Of a stretch of DNA of 64,000 nucleotides, positions 47,984 through 57,543 are shown in pieces (the first letter of the stretch is position 1; each line of letters starts with the position of its first letter). Below the pieces are notes generated by a model. The model saw only the letters and a list, made by a program, of their open reading frames with translations, ran no database searches and was not told the DNA's origin. Source of the stretch: Mycobacterium sp. 050128. Lineage in GTDB: Bacteria; Actinomycetota; Actinomycetes; Mycobacteriales; Mycobacteriaceae. The position numbers were made by a program, and so were the translations under genes. The stretch lies in contig NZ_JAZGLW010000002.1 of assembly GCF_036409155.1 (NCBI RefSeq), positions 186,001-250,000 of the forward strand. The letters run 5' to 3'.

Positions 47984-48022
47984 CGACATCACAGTGTCAG
48001 ATGAGACGGATCCGTGATGTCG
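47984..48022 (-). terminator. Inverted repeat between the BFN-type gene and the MerR gene
   Basis: CGACATCAC pairs perfectly with GTGATGTCG (9 bp, 21-base loop), 28 bases after the stop of the upstream minus-strand gene. No T-tract. It may be a terminator or an operator of the MerR gene, about 180 bases upstream of its start. Confidence 0.4.
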
Positions 48023-48050
48023 GTATCCACCTTAATGCGGGATTTCCGGC

Positions 48051-48545
48051 CTAGGTGGCCTTGAAATCGTCGGGTGACACGCTGTCGAGAAATTCCTTGA
48101 ATTTCTCCACCTCGTCTTCGCGAACAGCGGTGTTGGATTCCTCGTCACTCTCGTCCGGGATCAGCAGGCCGGCCTGGGCGAGAACGGCCTCCTCGACGTA
48201 GATCGGGACACCGACGCGAAGCGCTATCGCCACCGAATCCGACGGGCGCGCCGACACGGTGATATTGCGGTCGAAGACGAGGTCGGCGTAGAAAGTGCCT
48301 TCCTGCAGATCGACAATCCGGACCTCTTTGAGTGAATGCCCAAGTGCGGCAATGAGATCGCGAATCAGGTCATGCGTGAGCGGGCGGGGCGGCTCGACGC
48401 CTTGTTGTTCGAGCGCGATGGCGGCGGCTTCGGACTGCCCGATCCAAATCGGCAGGTAGCGGTCTCCGTTGGCCTCGCGCAGCAGCAGCACCGGCTGGTT
48501 CTGCGGCTGCTCGACGCGAATGCCGACAACACGAACTTCACCCAT
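48051..48545 (-). CDS. BFN/DUF151 bifunctional nuclease-like protein (Rv1829-like)
   Basis: A 164-residue protein nearly identical in sequence to what I recall for Rv1829. It has VVGIRVEQPQNQPVLLLREA, YLPIWIGQSEAAAIALE, and SARPSDSVAIALRVGVPIYV, the DUF151 core. Plant and algal members are nucleases; bacterial function is unclear. Start ATG 48545 by comparison with Rv1829. It lies between two MerR regulators and 117 bases after the first one. Confidence 0.92.
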   Translation of the reverse strand: MGEVRVVGIRVEQPQNQPVLLLREANGDRYLPIWIGQSEAAAIALEQQGVEPPRPLTHDLIRDLIAALGHSLKEVRIVDLQEGTFYADLVFDRNITVSARPSDSVAIALRVGVPIYVEEAVLAQAGLLIPDESDEESNTAVREDEVEKFKEFLDSVSPDDFKAT

Positions 48546-48662
48546 TTGTGTCTGCCCTCCGCACATGCCGCCGTGTCCGACTTTCACTCGGCGCGACGAC
48601 CCGGTGGGGCACCATTCCTCTCCGTGTCGTCGGACGCCAAGCTGTTGAGGGAAGTCTAGTCC

Positions 48663-49409
48663 TCAGCGTCGCAGAACGTCGCGAACGGCGGACTTGATCA
48701 GCGACGTGTGCAAAGTAATTGCGAGCGCGGCAACCTCGCGCGCCAGATCGTCGGCGCGATCGCGGGCGCCGGCCTTGTCGGCCTTGATGAGCGGCCCCGC
48801 GATTTGGGCGATCAGATCGGACTGCCGGTCGGCCGCCGAGCGGAACGCACGCAGATGCCGTGGCTCGACGCCGTAGTCGGACAGCGCCCGTGCGCACTGC
48901 AAGATCACGACGGTGTGCTCGTCGAAGAGTCCACCCGGGCCGGTGGTGATGACCCCCGCTTTGAGTAGGGCGGTCAGCAGGTCTTCGTCCACGCCCGCGC
49001 GTTCGAGGAGGTTTTCTCGACTCAACCGGACGCGGGTGGGTGCCACCGCGGCCGCGTCCGATCCGGTGTCGGGGTCGCCATCGCCGTCGCTCACCGAAAC
49101 CAATCGTGGTACGCCATAAGGCGATCCGAACGGCGGCAGCTCGCCGTCGGGCTGGGCATCGAGCTGGGCCCGGATCACCTTCAGCGGCAGGTAATGGTCG
49201 CGCTGTGCGGTGAGAATGAAGCGCAGTCGCGCACAGTCGTAAGCGGTGAATCTGCGGTATCCCGACGCGGCGCGTTGCGGCGTCACCAGTCCTTCAGCTT
49301 CCAAAAACCGAATCTTGGAAATTGTGACATCGGGGAAATCCGGCCTCAACAGGTCCAAGACCGCCCCAATCGACATCCCGGCGAGAGCCGAGCTATCGGG
49401 TGCGCTCAC
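48663..49409 (-). CDS. MerR-family regulator (Rv1828-like)
   Basis: A 248-residue protein. The MerR domain has [40 protein letters not shown], and [20 protein letters not shown] (10-75). A C-terminal domain (from about 120) ends [20 protein letters not shown]. The M. tuberculosis homologue Rv1828 has a known structure and binds its own promoter region. The GTG start shares its G with the garA stop (TAGTG), so it is coupled to garA. Confidence 0.93.
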   Translation of the reverse strand: MSAPDSSALAGMSIGAVLDLLRPDFPDVTISKIRFLEAEGLVTPQRAASGYRRFTAYDCARLRFILTAQRDHYLPLKVIRAQLDAQPDGELPPFGSPYGVPRLVSVSDGDGDPDTGSDAAAVAPTRVRLSRENLLERAGVDEDLLTALLKAGVITTGPGGLFDEHTVVILQCARALSDYGVEPRHLRAFRSAADRQSDLIAQIAGPLIKADKAGARDRADDLAREVAALAITLHTSLIKSAVRDVLRR

Positions 49410-49891
49410 TAGCCTCCGGATCCTCCGTCGTCGTCACCTTTGGGTCCCGTCAGGAACACCAGCCGGAACTTGCCGATCTGTACTTCGTCACCGTTCGCCA
49501 ACACTGCCGAGTCCACCGGCTCGCGATTGACGTACGTGCCGTTGAGGCTACCCACATCGACCACGTGGAATTCGTTGTTTTCCAACCTGAATTCGGCGTG
49601 GCGGCGACTCACCGTCACGTCGTCGAGGAATATGTCGCTGTCGGGGTGTCGACCGGCCGAGGTGATGGCCTGGTCGAGCAGGAAGCGCGATCCGGCGTTG
49701 GGCCCCCGCTTGACGACCAGCAACGCCGAGCCCGCCGGAAGTCCTTCGACCCCGGAGACCGTGCTCTCGGAACCCGAATGGGCGGGCGCGTCCAGTTCGT
49801 TCAGGAAGTCGGCGCGGAATACCGAAGTTGTCTCCACGGTGACTTCGTCAGAAGTCTGGTCTTGCGAACTTCCTGAGTCCATATCCGTCAC
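49409..49891 (-). CDS. garA: GarA FHA-domain regulator of 2-oxoglutarate metabolism
   Basis: A 160-residue FHA protein that, when unphosphorylated, inhibits 2-oxoglutarate dehydrogenase and NAD-glutamate dehydrogenase and activates glutamate synthase. The phosphorylation motif ETTS (20-23) has T21 (PknG) and T22 (PknB). The FHA domain has [20 protein letters not shown] and [13 protein letters not shown]. Start GTG 49891. gcvH lies upstream with a 205-base gap in which I see no clear regulatory site. Confidence 0.97.
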   Translation of the reverse strand: MTDMDSGSSQDQTSDEVTVETTSVFRADFLNELDAPAHSGSESTVSGVEGLPAGSALLVVKRGPNAGSRFLLDQAITSAGRHPDSDIFLDDVTVSRRHAEFRLENNEFHVVDVGSLNGTYVNREPVDSAVLANGDEVQIGKFRLVFLTGPKGDDDGGSGG

Positions 49892-50096
49892 GCGCTGCTC
49901 CTCACTGGCCGCTGTGGCGTTGTCTGACCGGGCCGTTCGGCCGGCTTCCCGCTAGGTTGGTGAACCCTGTATTGCCGATTACTTGCCTTCCAACGCTGAT
50001 GTGTTGACCGTACCGCGCGGTGGTTCCGAATGCGCTAGCCACCGGCTGGATCGCTAACCGATCGTTTGGCCCCCGTGGCAGGGACATTAGCAACCG

Positions 50097-50495
50097 TCAC
50101 TCGGTCAATGTGCCGCGGTAGGCCTCGGCATCGAGCAGCCCGGAAACGGCGGACTCCAACTCAGCGCCGTCCGAGACCTGAATATCCAGCAGCCAGCCGG
50201 CACCGTACGGGTCGGAGTTGACCAGCTGCGGGTCGCCTTCCAGTTCGCCGTTGACGGCGGTCACCTTGCCGGACACCGGCGCGTAGAGGTCCGACACGGA
50301 TTTCGTCGATTCCACCTCGCCGAAGGATTCGCCCCCGGTCACCTCGGTGCCGACGTCGGGCAGCTGGACGAAAACCACGTCGCCCAGCGCCGATTGCGCG
50401 AAGTCGGTGATCCCGACCCGCACGGTGTCGTCACCGCTCCGGCGAACCCACTCATGTTCGGCGGTGTAGTGCAGATCGGGCGGGATATCGCTCAC
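50097..50495 (-). CDS. gcvH: Glycine cleavage system H protein
   Basis: A 132-residue lipoyl carrier. The lipoylated K65 lies in [16 protein letters not shown]. It shuttles the aminomethyl group between GcvB (P), GcvT and Lpd. It begins [16 protein letters not shown], typical of the family. The gene lies 24 bases after the upstream DUF881 gene and is not next to gcvB, which is also so in M. tuberculosis. Confidence 0.96.
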   Translation of the reverse strand: MSDIPPDLHYTAEHEWVRRSGDDTVRVGITDFAQSALGDVVFVQLPDVGTEVTGGESFGEVESTKSVSDLYAPVSGKVTAVNGELEGDPQLVNSDPYGAGWLLDIQVSDGAELESAVSGLLDAEAYRGTLTE

Positions 50496-50519
50496 GGCAA
50501 TCCTGTTCTTTTCGGCGTC

Positions 50520-51395
50520 TCACTTGACGGGCTGAGCGTATTGGTGCGGTTTTGGTTGTCGCAAGGTGGTCACGTCGATGCGGTCGCCCTGCTGCACGGA
50601 CATCTTCCCGCCGACCCGCTTGATGCTGTCCTCGGCACCCCCGGGAATGTTCATCGCAGCGGCCAGCGTGGGCGGATCGCCAATCGCCAGAATCGAATAC
50701 GGCGGCGACAGCGCCTTGGTGTCGAGGGTCAGCGCACCGGGCGTGCCGACCACCCAGGTGTCGACACCCACCCGCACCGACTGGTGGCCGCCGTTGACCT
50801 CGATCGCCTCGGCTCCGGCGGCGCGCAACTCATTGATCACGTCGAGCATTACTTCGGGCGATATTCCTGGACCGGGGTCATCGATCGTGATGGTGACGCC
50901 GGGTCCGGTCGCGCCGACGGCGCCCACCAGGATGGACAGCGCGGCCAGCCGGGCCTGCGCGCTTTGGATCGCGGCCTGGTCGGTGTTGCCGGACGCCTGC
51001 AACGAATTCAGCGTGTTCTGCAGCTCGTTGACTTCGCCGTTCAACGTGCCCTCGCGCTGCCGCAACGAATCCAGCAGCACCAGCAAGTCTGCGGGGCGCG
51101 CAGTGTCCAGCGAGTCACCCGACCGGGTCTGGCGGACCTGGGTGACGATCGCGACGCCCAGCACCAGACAGAGCAGGACCGCCAGCGTTCCGAACATCAG
51201 CCGCGACCGCCCGCTCCGCAGCATCCCGGACAACCCGGTCCGGCCTACCGCCCCGATCTCGGGGCGCGGGCTGCGCGCGGGCAATTCGTGGCGACCACGC
51301 TGCGCTGTATCGTCGGCCCCGGGCTTGGCATCCTCGTGTCTGGTTGGCGCGTCCCGACTTTCGTCGGCCACGCCGTCGGGTTGATCCTGACTCAT
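50520..51395 (-). CDS. DUF881 membrane protein (Rv1825-like)
   Basis: A 291-residue protein with a charged cytoplasmic tail (1-60), one membrane helix (about 66-86; LMFGTLAVLLCLVLGVAIVT), a coiled-coil (about 105-150; LLVLLDSLRQREGTLNGEVN), and the extracytoplasmic DUF881 domain (GVTITIDDPGPGISPEVMLD). The domain is related in pattern to division/cell-wall factors, but function is not known. Sbp follows upstream by 5 bases. Start ATG 51395. Confidence 0.9.
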   Translation of the reverse strand: MSQDQPDGVADESRDAPTRHEDAKPGADDTAQRGRHELPARSPRPEIGAVGRTGLSGMLRSGRSRLMFGTLAVLLCLVLGVAIVTQVRQTRSGDSLDTARPADLLVLLDSLRQREGTLNGEVNELQNTLNSLQASGNTDQAAIQSAQARLAALSILVGAVGATGPGVTITIDDPGPGISPEVMLDVINELRAAGAEAIEVNGGHQSVRVGVDTWVVGTPGALTLDTKALSPPYSILAIGDPPTLAAAMNIPGGAEDSIKRVGGKMSVQQGDRIDVTTLRQPKPHQYAQPVK

Positions 51396-51400
51396 TTCCG

Positions 51401-51760
51401 TTACGCCCCGAACAGCCTGCGCCGCAACGCGGCGGCATTGCCGAAGATCCGGATGCCCAGCACGACGATGATGGCCGTGGACAACTGCGTGCCCACGCCC
51501 AACTGGTCGCCGACGTAAACGATCAGCGCCGCGACAAAGACGTTGAACACGAACGAAATCACGAAGACTTTGGGGTCGAAGATCCGCTCGAGGTAGGCCC
51601 GCAGCCCGCCGAAAACCGCGTCGAGCGCGGCGACCACCGCGATGGGCAGATACGGCTGGACGACCTCGGGCACGGCGGGATGGAAAACCAGGCCCAACAC
51701 GATGCCGACCACAAGTGCCGCGATACCGATCATCCGAGGACTTTTCTCACTTGGGCCCAA
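51401..51760 (-). CDS. sbp: Sbp small basic membrane protein (DUF1290)
   Basis: A 119-residue protein with three hydrophobic segments: [36 protein letters not shown], and [21 protein letters not shown]1290 proteins are encoded near cell-division genes in Gram-positive bacteria. It overlaps the upstream DUF881 gene by 14 bases. Start 51760. Confidence 0.92.
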   Translation of the reverse strand: MGPSEKSPRMIGIAALVVGIVLGLVFHPAVPEVVQPYLPIAVVAALDAVFGGLRAYLERIFDPKVFVISFVFNVFVAALIVYVGDQLGVGTQLSTAIIVVLGIRIFGNAAALRRRLFGA

Positions 51761-52679
51761 TCTGTTTGGCGAACTTGACTTCCCGGACCGATCCGGCCGG
51801 CAGCGACAGGCCGTCGGAGACGTTCACCGTGATGCCGACACCGTAGGAGACCTCCAGCAGCCTAAGACGCTGCAATCCGGGGCTGTTCTCGAAGACGTCC
51901 CGCATCCCGTTCGGCGGCCCGACCGCGAGGATCGTGTACGGGCTGCTGGTGGGGTTGTTGTCGACCAGGATCGCTCCCCCGGCCTGACGGATCGTTACAT
52001 TCGGCCCGATGCGCACCCCGCCGATCGAGATCGCCTCGGCGCCGCTGGCCCACAACGAATTGACCACCAGTTGCAGATCGCGATCGAGGATGATTTGCCG
52101 GCTCCCGTTCACGCGCTGCTTGGACACGTCGGAAAGGTTCGGGCTGGCACCGGGATCGGTCACTGTCACGGTCAGGCCGGGACCGATGATTGCTGTGCTG
52201 GCCGCCGCCAGGCTGAGACTGTCCAGCCGGCTCAGCAGCCGCTGGCCCTCGGCATTGTCGGCCAGCGCGAGCCGTTGCACGTCGTCGACCTTGCTCGACA
52301 GCATGCTGCGCTGCTGAGCCAATTTCGTGTCGGATTCCTCGATCGATCGCACGCTGCGCGCCAGCAGCTGCTGAGCTGTACGCACACCCGGCTCGACCGA
52401 ACGGGCTTGCGCGACCGCGGCGGCGAAAACCGTGGCGACAAGCATCGCCGCCAGGGCTTGCCAAAGCCAACCGAACACGCGCGTGCGCCCACTCTGCGGT
52501 GTGCCCTCAGCGGCGCGCCGTTCGGCGGCCGCGGCGTAACCGGGATCCAGATGCTCCGAGAGCAGCGCGCGCAACAGCGAGGGCACCGGGATCAGCGTGG
52601 GGCGCGCGGCGGCGTGCGCGCTACGGCCCGCGTTGGGGTCGTAGCCGCCGAGCAGGCGATCCGGTTCAGCCATGCTCAC
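51747..52679 (-). CDS. DUF881 membrane protein (Rv1823-like)
   Basis: A 310-residue paralogue of the other DUF881 protein. Membrane helix at about 92-112 ([20 protein letters not shown]), coiled-coil at 115-160, then DUF881 with [17 protein letters not shown] and [20 protein letters not shown]. It overlaps both pgsA2 (start side) and sbp (stop side) by 14 bases. The sandwich DUF881-sbp-DUF881 is conserved in mycobacteria. Confidence 0.9.
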   Translation of the reverse strand: MSMAEPDRLLGGYDPNAGRSAHAAARPTLIPVPSLLRALLSEHLDPGYAAAAERRAAEGTPQSGRTRVFGWLWQALAAMLVATVFAAAVAQARSVEPGVRTAQQLLARSVRSIEESDTKLAQQRSMLSSKVDDVQRLALADNAEGQRLLSRLDSLSLAAASTAIIGPGLTVTVTDPGASPNLSDVSKQRVNGSRQIILDRDLQLVVNSLWASGAEAISIGGVRIGPNVTIRQAGGAILVDNNPTSSPYTILAVGPPNGMRDVFENSPGLQRLRLLEVSYGVGITVNVSDGLSLPAGSVREVKFAKQIGPK

Positions 52680-53292
52680 CCGGTTTGCGGGCGATCGGCG
52701 CTGCCGCGTGTTGGGTGACCTTGGGCATGCGCCGCATCACCAGGACCATCTGCACCGCGTACAGGGCGAATGACCACAGGTAGGCGTACATTCCCCAGAT
52801 CAGAAAGCCCCAGCCGCAGGCGCCGATCACCCGGCTCCACAACGCGTCCCAGGTGCCCAGCAGCACGAGCGGGAAGCCGGACATCAATGCGAACGTCGCG
52901 GCCTTGCCGAAGTAGGTCACCGGCAGCGCGGACAATCCGCGACTGCGCAGCAGCGGCAGCGTGGCCGCGAGCAGCGCGTCACGCGCGACCAGGGTGATGA
53001 CGAACCACCACGGCACGATGCCGCTGAGCGCCAGCACGACGGGAACGGTCACCATGTAGAGCCGATCGACCGCCGGGTCCAGCAGCACACCCAGCCGCGA
53101 CGATTGATTGAGCGTGCGGGCGATCTTGCCGTCGGCCCAATCGGAGGCGCCGCTGAACATCAGGATCCCCACCGCCCAGCCGTTGGCGTGGGCGACCAAC
53201 AGTACGTAGATGAACACCGGGATGAGCACCAGGCGCAGCGTGCTCAACAGGTTGGGCACTGTCAGCACCCGGTCTGGCGGAACCGGCTCCAT
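52666..53292 (-). CDS. pgsA2: CDP-alcohol phosphatidyltransferase family protein PgsA2
   Basis: A 208-residue membrane enzyme with the CDP-alcohol phosphotransferase motif D-x2-DG-x2-AR-x8-G-x3-D-x3-D ([11 protein letters not shown] ... [10 protein letters not shown], about 46-72). It moves a phosphatidyl group from CDP-diacylglycerol to an alcohol. Annotated as phosphatidylglycerophosphate synthase-like, but the acceptor is not proven. Five or six membrane helices. Start ATG 53292 by comparison with M. tuberculosis; ATG 53304 is in frame. 63 bases after secA2. Confidence 0.87.
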   Translation of the reverse strand: MEPVPPDRVLTVPNLLSTLRLVLIPVFIYVLLVAHANGWAVGILMFSGASDWADGKIARTLNQSSRLGVLLDPAVDRLYMVTVPVVLALSGIVPWWFVITLVARDALLAATLPLLRSRGLSALPVTYFGKAATFALMSGFPLVLLGTWDALWSRVIGACGWGFLIWGMYAYLWSFALYAVQMVLVMRRMPKVTQHAAAPIARKPGEHG

Positions 53293-53355
53293 GAGGCGTG
53301 ACATTAGCTCGGTGACGATGTGGTCCGCACCGCGGGACGAGCCGCGCGGGGCCGT

Positions 53356-55680
53356 CTAGCGGAATACCCCGGGCAGGCTCAGGGTGGACAACGTGTCGTC
53401 GGACAGCGGGTTGTCGTTGACCATGTAGGTCCACGTCGACGTCGGTCGGGCCAGCTTGGACAGATCCAGGCCCGGCTCCTCCTCGAGGACGTTGGCCGTT
53501 TCGAACGTCTGCTGAGCCGCTTCGATCGCGTCGGCGGCCAGCGACGCGAACGCGTCGACCGCCATGCGGTGGAATTCGTCGAGCGGGTTCTGCCGGCCCA
53601 GCGCGCGCAGGTGAATGCTCTCGCGGATGTCGGCCAGATAGGCCAGGTGATCGGCCCAGCCGCGGTCGAGGTGATAGAGCATGATCTGTCGGCAGATCGT
53701 CTCGAGGCGTTCTTCCGAGATTTCCTCCGACAGCTCCTCATACCGCTTCGGGGCGAGTTCGGCGAGCTCTTCGCGCGCAGTTGCAGTGCGCAGCAAGGTG
53801 TTTCGGCGGTCCACGATGATGGCGCGCTGCTGGGCGATCAGCTGGTTGTAGCGCCAGGTATTGGCGTGCACGTCCAGCATCCGGCCCTCGGCGACCCGCT
53901 GGGCATGGTCGAGCAGCCCGGCCGCCTTGGGGCTGACGATCCGGCCGTCCTCGTCGGTCTGCTCCGGCAACTTGTTGCGGTCGAGGTTGGCCGCCACGAC
54001 GTCGTCCTCCCAGCTGGAGAAGAACACCGACGAGCCCGGGTCGCCCTGACGGCCCGCGCGCCCGCGCAACTGGTTGTCCAATCGTTCGGTGTGATGGCGG
54101 CCGGTGCCGACCACGTGCAGCCCGCCCAGCTCCGCGACCCGGTCGTGGTCGGCTTCGTCGGATCCGCCGAGGCGGATATCGGTGCCGCGCCCGGCCATTT
54201 GGGTGGACACCGTGACGACGGCGTACTTCCCGGCCTCGGCGATCACCTCGGCTTCCTCGGCGTCGTTCTTGGCGTTGAGCACCACCGCCGCCACGCCGCG
54301 GCGGACCAGCTGCTCGTGCAGCTCCTCGGACTCGGCCACATCGCGGGTGCCGACCAGGATCGGCTGTCCGGTCTCGTGCACCTGGGCGATGTGCTCGACG
54401 ACCGCGTCGTTCTTGGCCGCGGCGGTGATGTAAACCCGGTCGGTCTCGTCTTCGCGAATGTTGGGAGTATTCGGCGGAATTGGTGAAACGCCAAGCTTGT
54501 AGAACTGGCGCAGCTGCTCCCCGGCGGCCAGCGCGGTCCCGGTCATTCCGCACACCGTCGTGTAGCGGTTGATCAGCGCCTGCACCGTGATGGTGTCGAG
54601 CACCTCTCCGGTCTCGGTGGTCTCGATGCCTTCCTTCGCCTCGACGGCGGCCTGCAGGCCGTCCGGCCAGCGCTGCAGTTGCGCGATGCGGCCGCGCGAG
54701 GCGTTGATCAGGTGCACCGCATCGTCGCGGACGATGTAATGCACGTCGCGCTGCAACAGCACGTGGGCGTGCAGCGCGACGTTCACTTCGGTGAGCGTGG
54801 TGACGACGTGCTCCTCGGAGTACAGGTCGATCCCGCCGAGCGCCTTTTCGACCTTGCGTGCGCCGACGTCGGTGAGGTGCACGTTGCGGCTGTCGGAGTC
54901 GGTGTCGTAATCGATGTCCGGCGCGAGCTCGCCGACCAGTTTGATGATCTCGAGCCGCGGCGTTTCCCGGTGCGTGGTGCCGGCCAGCACCAGCGGCACC
55001 AGCGCCTCGTCGACCAGCACCGAATCGGCCTCATCGATAAGGGCCACATCGGGATTCGGCGACACCAGGTCGTCGACGTCGGTCACCAGCTGATCCCGCA
55101 AGACGTCGAAGCCGATCTCGTTGACCGAGGCGTACGTGACGTCGCAGTCGTAGGCCGCGCGGCGTTCCTCGCTCGTCGACTCGGCGGTGATCCAGCCCAC
55201 CGTCAGTCCCATCGCCTCGATCAGCGGGCCCATCCATTCCGCGTCCCGGCGGGCCAGGTAGTCGTTGATGGTCACGACATGGACGTGCCGGCCGGCGATC
55301 GCGTATCCCGCGGCCGCGATCGCACCCGCCAGTGTTTTGCCCTCGCCGGTCGCCATCTCGATCACGTCTCCGTCGAGCATGCGCAGCGCGCCCAGCAGCT
55401 GAACGTCGAACGGCCGCAAGCCCGTTGACCGCTCCGCGGCTTCCCGGGCGATCGCCAGGAACTGCGAGATGTCCTCGGAGTCGGCGAGATCGTCGAGATT
55501 GAGCAACCCGGTGGCCTTGCGCAGCCGCTCGTCGGAGAGGCCGGCGGCCTTCTCGTCGTATTCCGAGGAGTCGGTGACCTGCGAGAGCGAGCGCGAGCGG
55601 TTCTTTTCCGTACTAGCGCCGAGCAGCTTCCAAAATCTGCTGCTCAGGCGGCCCGGTTGGGTGCGGGTTGTCTTTGGCAC
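53356..55680 (-). CDS. secA2: SecA2 accessory preprotein translocase ATPase
   Basis: A 774-residue ATPase that drives export of a special set of proteins (for example SodA, PknG and solute-binding lipoproteins) in mycobacteria. Walker A is [19 protein letters not shown], Walker [20 protein letters not shown], and the NBD2 motif DVIAEAGKY... then [18 protein letters not shown] and [15 protein letters not shown]. It is shorter than SecA1 because the helical-wing region is reduced and the C-terminal linker is missing. Start GTG 55680 by homology ([20 protein letters not shown]). Confidence 0.96.
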   Translation of the reverse strand: MPKTTRTQPGRLSSRFWKLLGASTEKNRSRSLSQVTDSSEYDEKAAGLSDERLRKATGLLNLDDLADSEDISQFLAIAREAAERSTGLRPFDVQLLGALRMLDGDVIEMATGEGKTLAGAIAAAGYAIAGRHVHVVTINDYLARRDAEWMGPLIEAMGLTVGWITAESTSEERRAAYDCDVTYASVNEIGFDVLRDQLVTDVDDLVSPNPDVALIDEADSVLVDEALVPLVLAGTTHRETPRLEIIKLVGELAPDIDYDTDSDSRNVHLTDVGARKVEKALGGIDLYSEEHVVTTLTEVNVALHAHVLLQRDVHYIVRDDAVHLINASRGRIAQLQRWPDGLQAAVEAKEGIETTETGEVLDTITVQALINRYTTVCGMTGTALAAGEQLRQFYKLGVSPIPPNTPNIREDETDRVYITAAAKNDAVVEHIAQVHETGQPILVGTRDVAESEELHEQLVRRGVAAVVLNAKNDAEEAEVIAEAGKYAVVTVSTQMAGRGTDIRLGGSDEADHDRVAELGGLHVVGTGRHHTERLDNQLRGRAGRQGDPGSSVFFSSWEDDVVAANLDRNKLPEQTDEDGRIVSPKAAGLLDHAQRVAEGRMLDVHANTWRYNQLIAQQRAIIVDRRNTLLRTATAREELAELAPKRYEELSEEISEERLETICRQIMLYHLDRGWADHLAYLADIRESIHLRALGRQNPLDEFHRMAVDAFASLAADAIEAAQQTFETANVLEEEPGLDLSKLARPTSTWTYMVNDNPLSDDTLSTLSLPGVFR

Positions 55681-55737
55681 AGGTCAACGGTACGCGGTGA
55701 CCAGCACACCTCCGGCTAGGCCGGTCGGCGACGATGC

Positions 55738-55790
55738 ACTCCGCTACGCGGAGTGAGGTGGGGGTACCTCCCAGCCGCGCAGCGGCGAGG
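55738..55790. repeat. Cluster of small hairpins between secA2 and the ilvG-like gene
   Basis: Three inverted repeats follow each other: ACTCCGC-TAC-GCGGAGT (55738-55754), GAGGT-GGGGGT-ACCTC (55755-55770), and a CCGC/GCGG stem at about 55774-55787. The GGTGGGGGTACCTCCC type of sequence is common in mycobacterial intergenic DNA and looks like part of a dispersed repeat family, but I see only one copy here. Confidence 0.45.
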
Positions 55791-55805
55791 GGGCAAGCCG
55801 ACCAA

Positions 55806-57449
55806 TCAGGCCAGGTTTGATCGGCGCGGGTAAGCGATGCTCGGGTCGGTGAGCACGTTGACGACCGCGGGCAGGCCGCTGGCGAACGCGCGCTCCAGCG
55901 CGGGGCGCAGCTCGACGGGCGCCGAGACCAGCTCGCCGTGGCCGCCCAGGGCGCGCACCACCTCGTCGTAGCGGGTGCCCGGCCGCAGCTCCGCCACCAC
56001 CGAGTAGCCGTAGATCGCTTCCATCGGATGCTTTTCCAGCGCCCAGATTCCGTTGTTGCCGATCACCGATACGACCGGAACCTGGTGGCGCACCAGGGTG
56101 TCCCACTCCATGCCGCTGAAGCCGAAGGCGCCGTCGCCCTGCAGCAGCACGACCTGACGCTCGGGGTGGGCCAGTTTGGCGGCCAGGGCGTAGCCGGGGC
56201 CCGACCCGAGGCAGCCGAACGGGCCGCTGTCCAGCCAGCAGCCGGGCTGGTAGCTGTCGATCACGCGGCCGGCGTAGGAGCCGAAGTCGCCGGCGTCGAT
56301 GACCACGATGGCGTCGCGGTCCAGCATCGGCGCCAGTTCGGCGTACACCCGCATCGGGTGCAACGGAATTCGGTCGTCGCCCAGATCGGCGGTCTCCTGA
56401 TCACGGGCCGCGGTCTCGGCCGACCGCAGCGCGGCGATCCAGTCTTCGTGCTCGGCGCCGCCGCGCCCGGACAGCGCCGAGAGTATGCCCGTCAGGTCGC
56501 CGTACAGGCCCGCCGCGATCGGCCGCGGATGCGCCCGATCGGGTTCGGCCCGATCCGCGACGACGAGCTGGGTTTCCGGTCCGAACACCTTGCCGAAGCC
56601 GAGCCGAAAATCCATCGGTACCCCGACGACGAGGGCGACATCGGCTTCGCCCAGCGCTTTGGCACGCGCCCGCGAGAACGCCAACGGGTGATCGGCGGGC
56701 ACGACGCCGCGGGCCATCCCGTTCATCAGCACCGGGATCCGCCGCTCCTCGGCCAGCCCAAGCAGCGCGGCCTCGGCGTGTCCCCACCACACGTTGGTGC
56801 CGGCCATGATCACCGGCCGCCGCGCGCCGGCCAGCAGGTCCGCGGCGCGGTCCAGCGCGTCGCCGTCGGGGGCTTGCGATGGGGGCGGCTCGGTCAGTGC
56901 GCCGGGTCGGCCGTCGTCCTCGGAGACCGCGAACACGTGATCCATCGGAAAGTCGACGAATCCGACCCCCGACGGCGCGCCGACGGCGGCCCGCAGTGCC
57001 TCGTCGACCAGCCGGCCCGCGTCTTGCGCGGACTGCGCGGTGGCCGCAAAACGCGCCAGCGGTGCCACGAACGGCACGTGGTCGATCTCCTGCAGCGATC
57101 CCATGCCCCAGCGCTGCGCGGGTGCCCGGCCGCCGAGCACCACCAGCGGTGACTGGTTTTGCTGCGCGGCCGCCATCGCGCTCATGCCGTTGGTGACACC
57201 GGGACCCGCGGTCAGCGCGGCCACGCCCGGCACCCTGGTCACCTTCGACCAACCTTCGGCGGCGAAGGCCGCGGTCTGCTCGTGGCGGGTGTCGATGAGT
57301 CGAATGTCCTCGTCACGGCAGCCGTCGTACAGGGAGAACAGGTGGCCGCCCGACAACGTGAAGGCGGTGTCGATACCGCTGGCTTTGAGCCGCCGGGCGA
57401 TGAGTCGGCCCGCATGGACAATCTGGCTGGACGGAGCGTCGATGCTCAT
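55806..57449 (-). CDS. ilvG: Acetolactate-synthase-like ThDP enzyme (Rv1820, IlvG-like)
   Basis: A 547-residue ThDP-dependent enzyme. It has the glutamate region [20 protein letters not shown] and the ThDP/Mg motif [15 protein letters not shown] ... VIGNNG. The family covers acetolactate synthase, oxalyl-CoA decarboxylase and 2-hydroxyacyl lyases. M. tuberculosis ilvG (Rv1820) is a non-essential acetohydroxyacid synthase large-subunit homologue, with no small subunit here. Start ATG 57449; divergent from the BacA-type transporter gene with 94 bases between the starts. Confidence 0.87.
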   Translation of the reverse strand: MSIDAPSSQIVHAGRLIARRLKASGIDTAFTLSGGHLFSLYDGCRDEDIRLIDTRHEQTAAFAAEGWSKVTRVPGVAALTAGPGVTNGMSAMAAAQQNQSPLVVLGGRAPAQRWGMGSLQEIDHVPFVAPLARFAATAQSAQDAGRLVDEALRAAVGAPSGVGFVDFPMDHVFAVSEDDGRPGALTEPPPSQAPDGDALDRAADLLAGARRPVIMAGTNVWWGHAEAALLGLAEERRIPVLMNGMARGVVPADHPLAFSRARAKALGEADVALVVGVPMDFRLGFGKVFGPETQLVVADRAEPDRAHPRPIAAGLYGDLTGILSALSGRGGAEHEDWIAALRSAETAARDQETADLGDDRIPLHPMRVYAELAPMLDRDAIVVIDAGDFGSYAGRVIDSYQPGCWLDSGPFGCLGSGPGYALAAKLAHPERQVVLLQGDGAFGFSGMEWDTLVRHQVPVVSVIGNNGIWALEKHPMEAIYGYSVVAELRPGTRYDEVVRALGGHGELVSAPVELRPALERAFASGLPAVVNVLTDPSIAYPRRSNLA

Positions 57450-57501
57450 CCTGGCAGCCTATCCGCCGGTCTCGGGTACCTTCGCGGGGAAGCATTCGCC
57501 A

Positions 57502-57523
57502 CGAGGCTCCTCAGGAGGCCTCG
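57502..57523. promoter_or_regulatory. Inverted repeat in the ilvG-like / bacA divergent gap
   Basis: CGAGGC, TCCT, C, AGGA, G, GCCTCG: a 10-bp stem with one bulge, in the 94-base gap between two divergent genes and 21 bases upstream of the bacA start codon. It may be an operator or a leader hairpin. Confidence 0.35.
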
Positions 57524-57543
57524 ATAGCAAGGAGACGTCGAAG

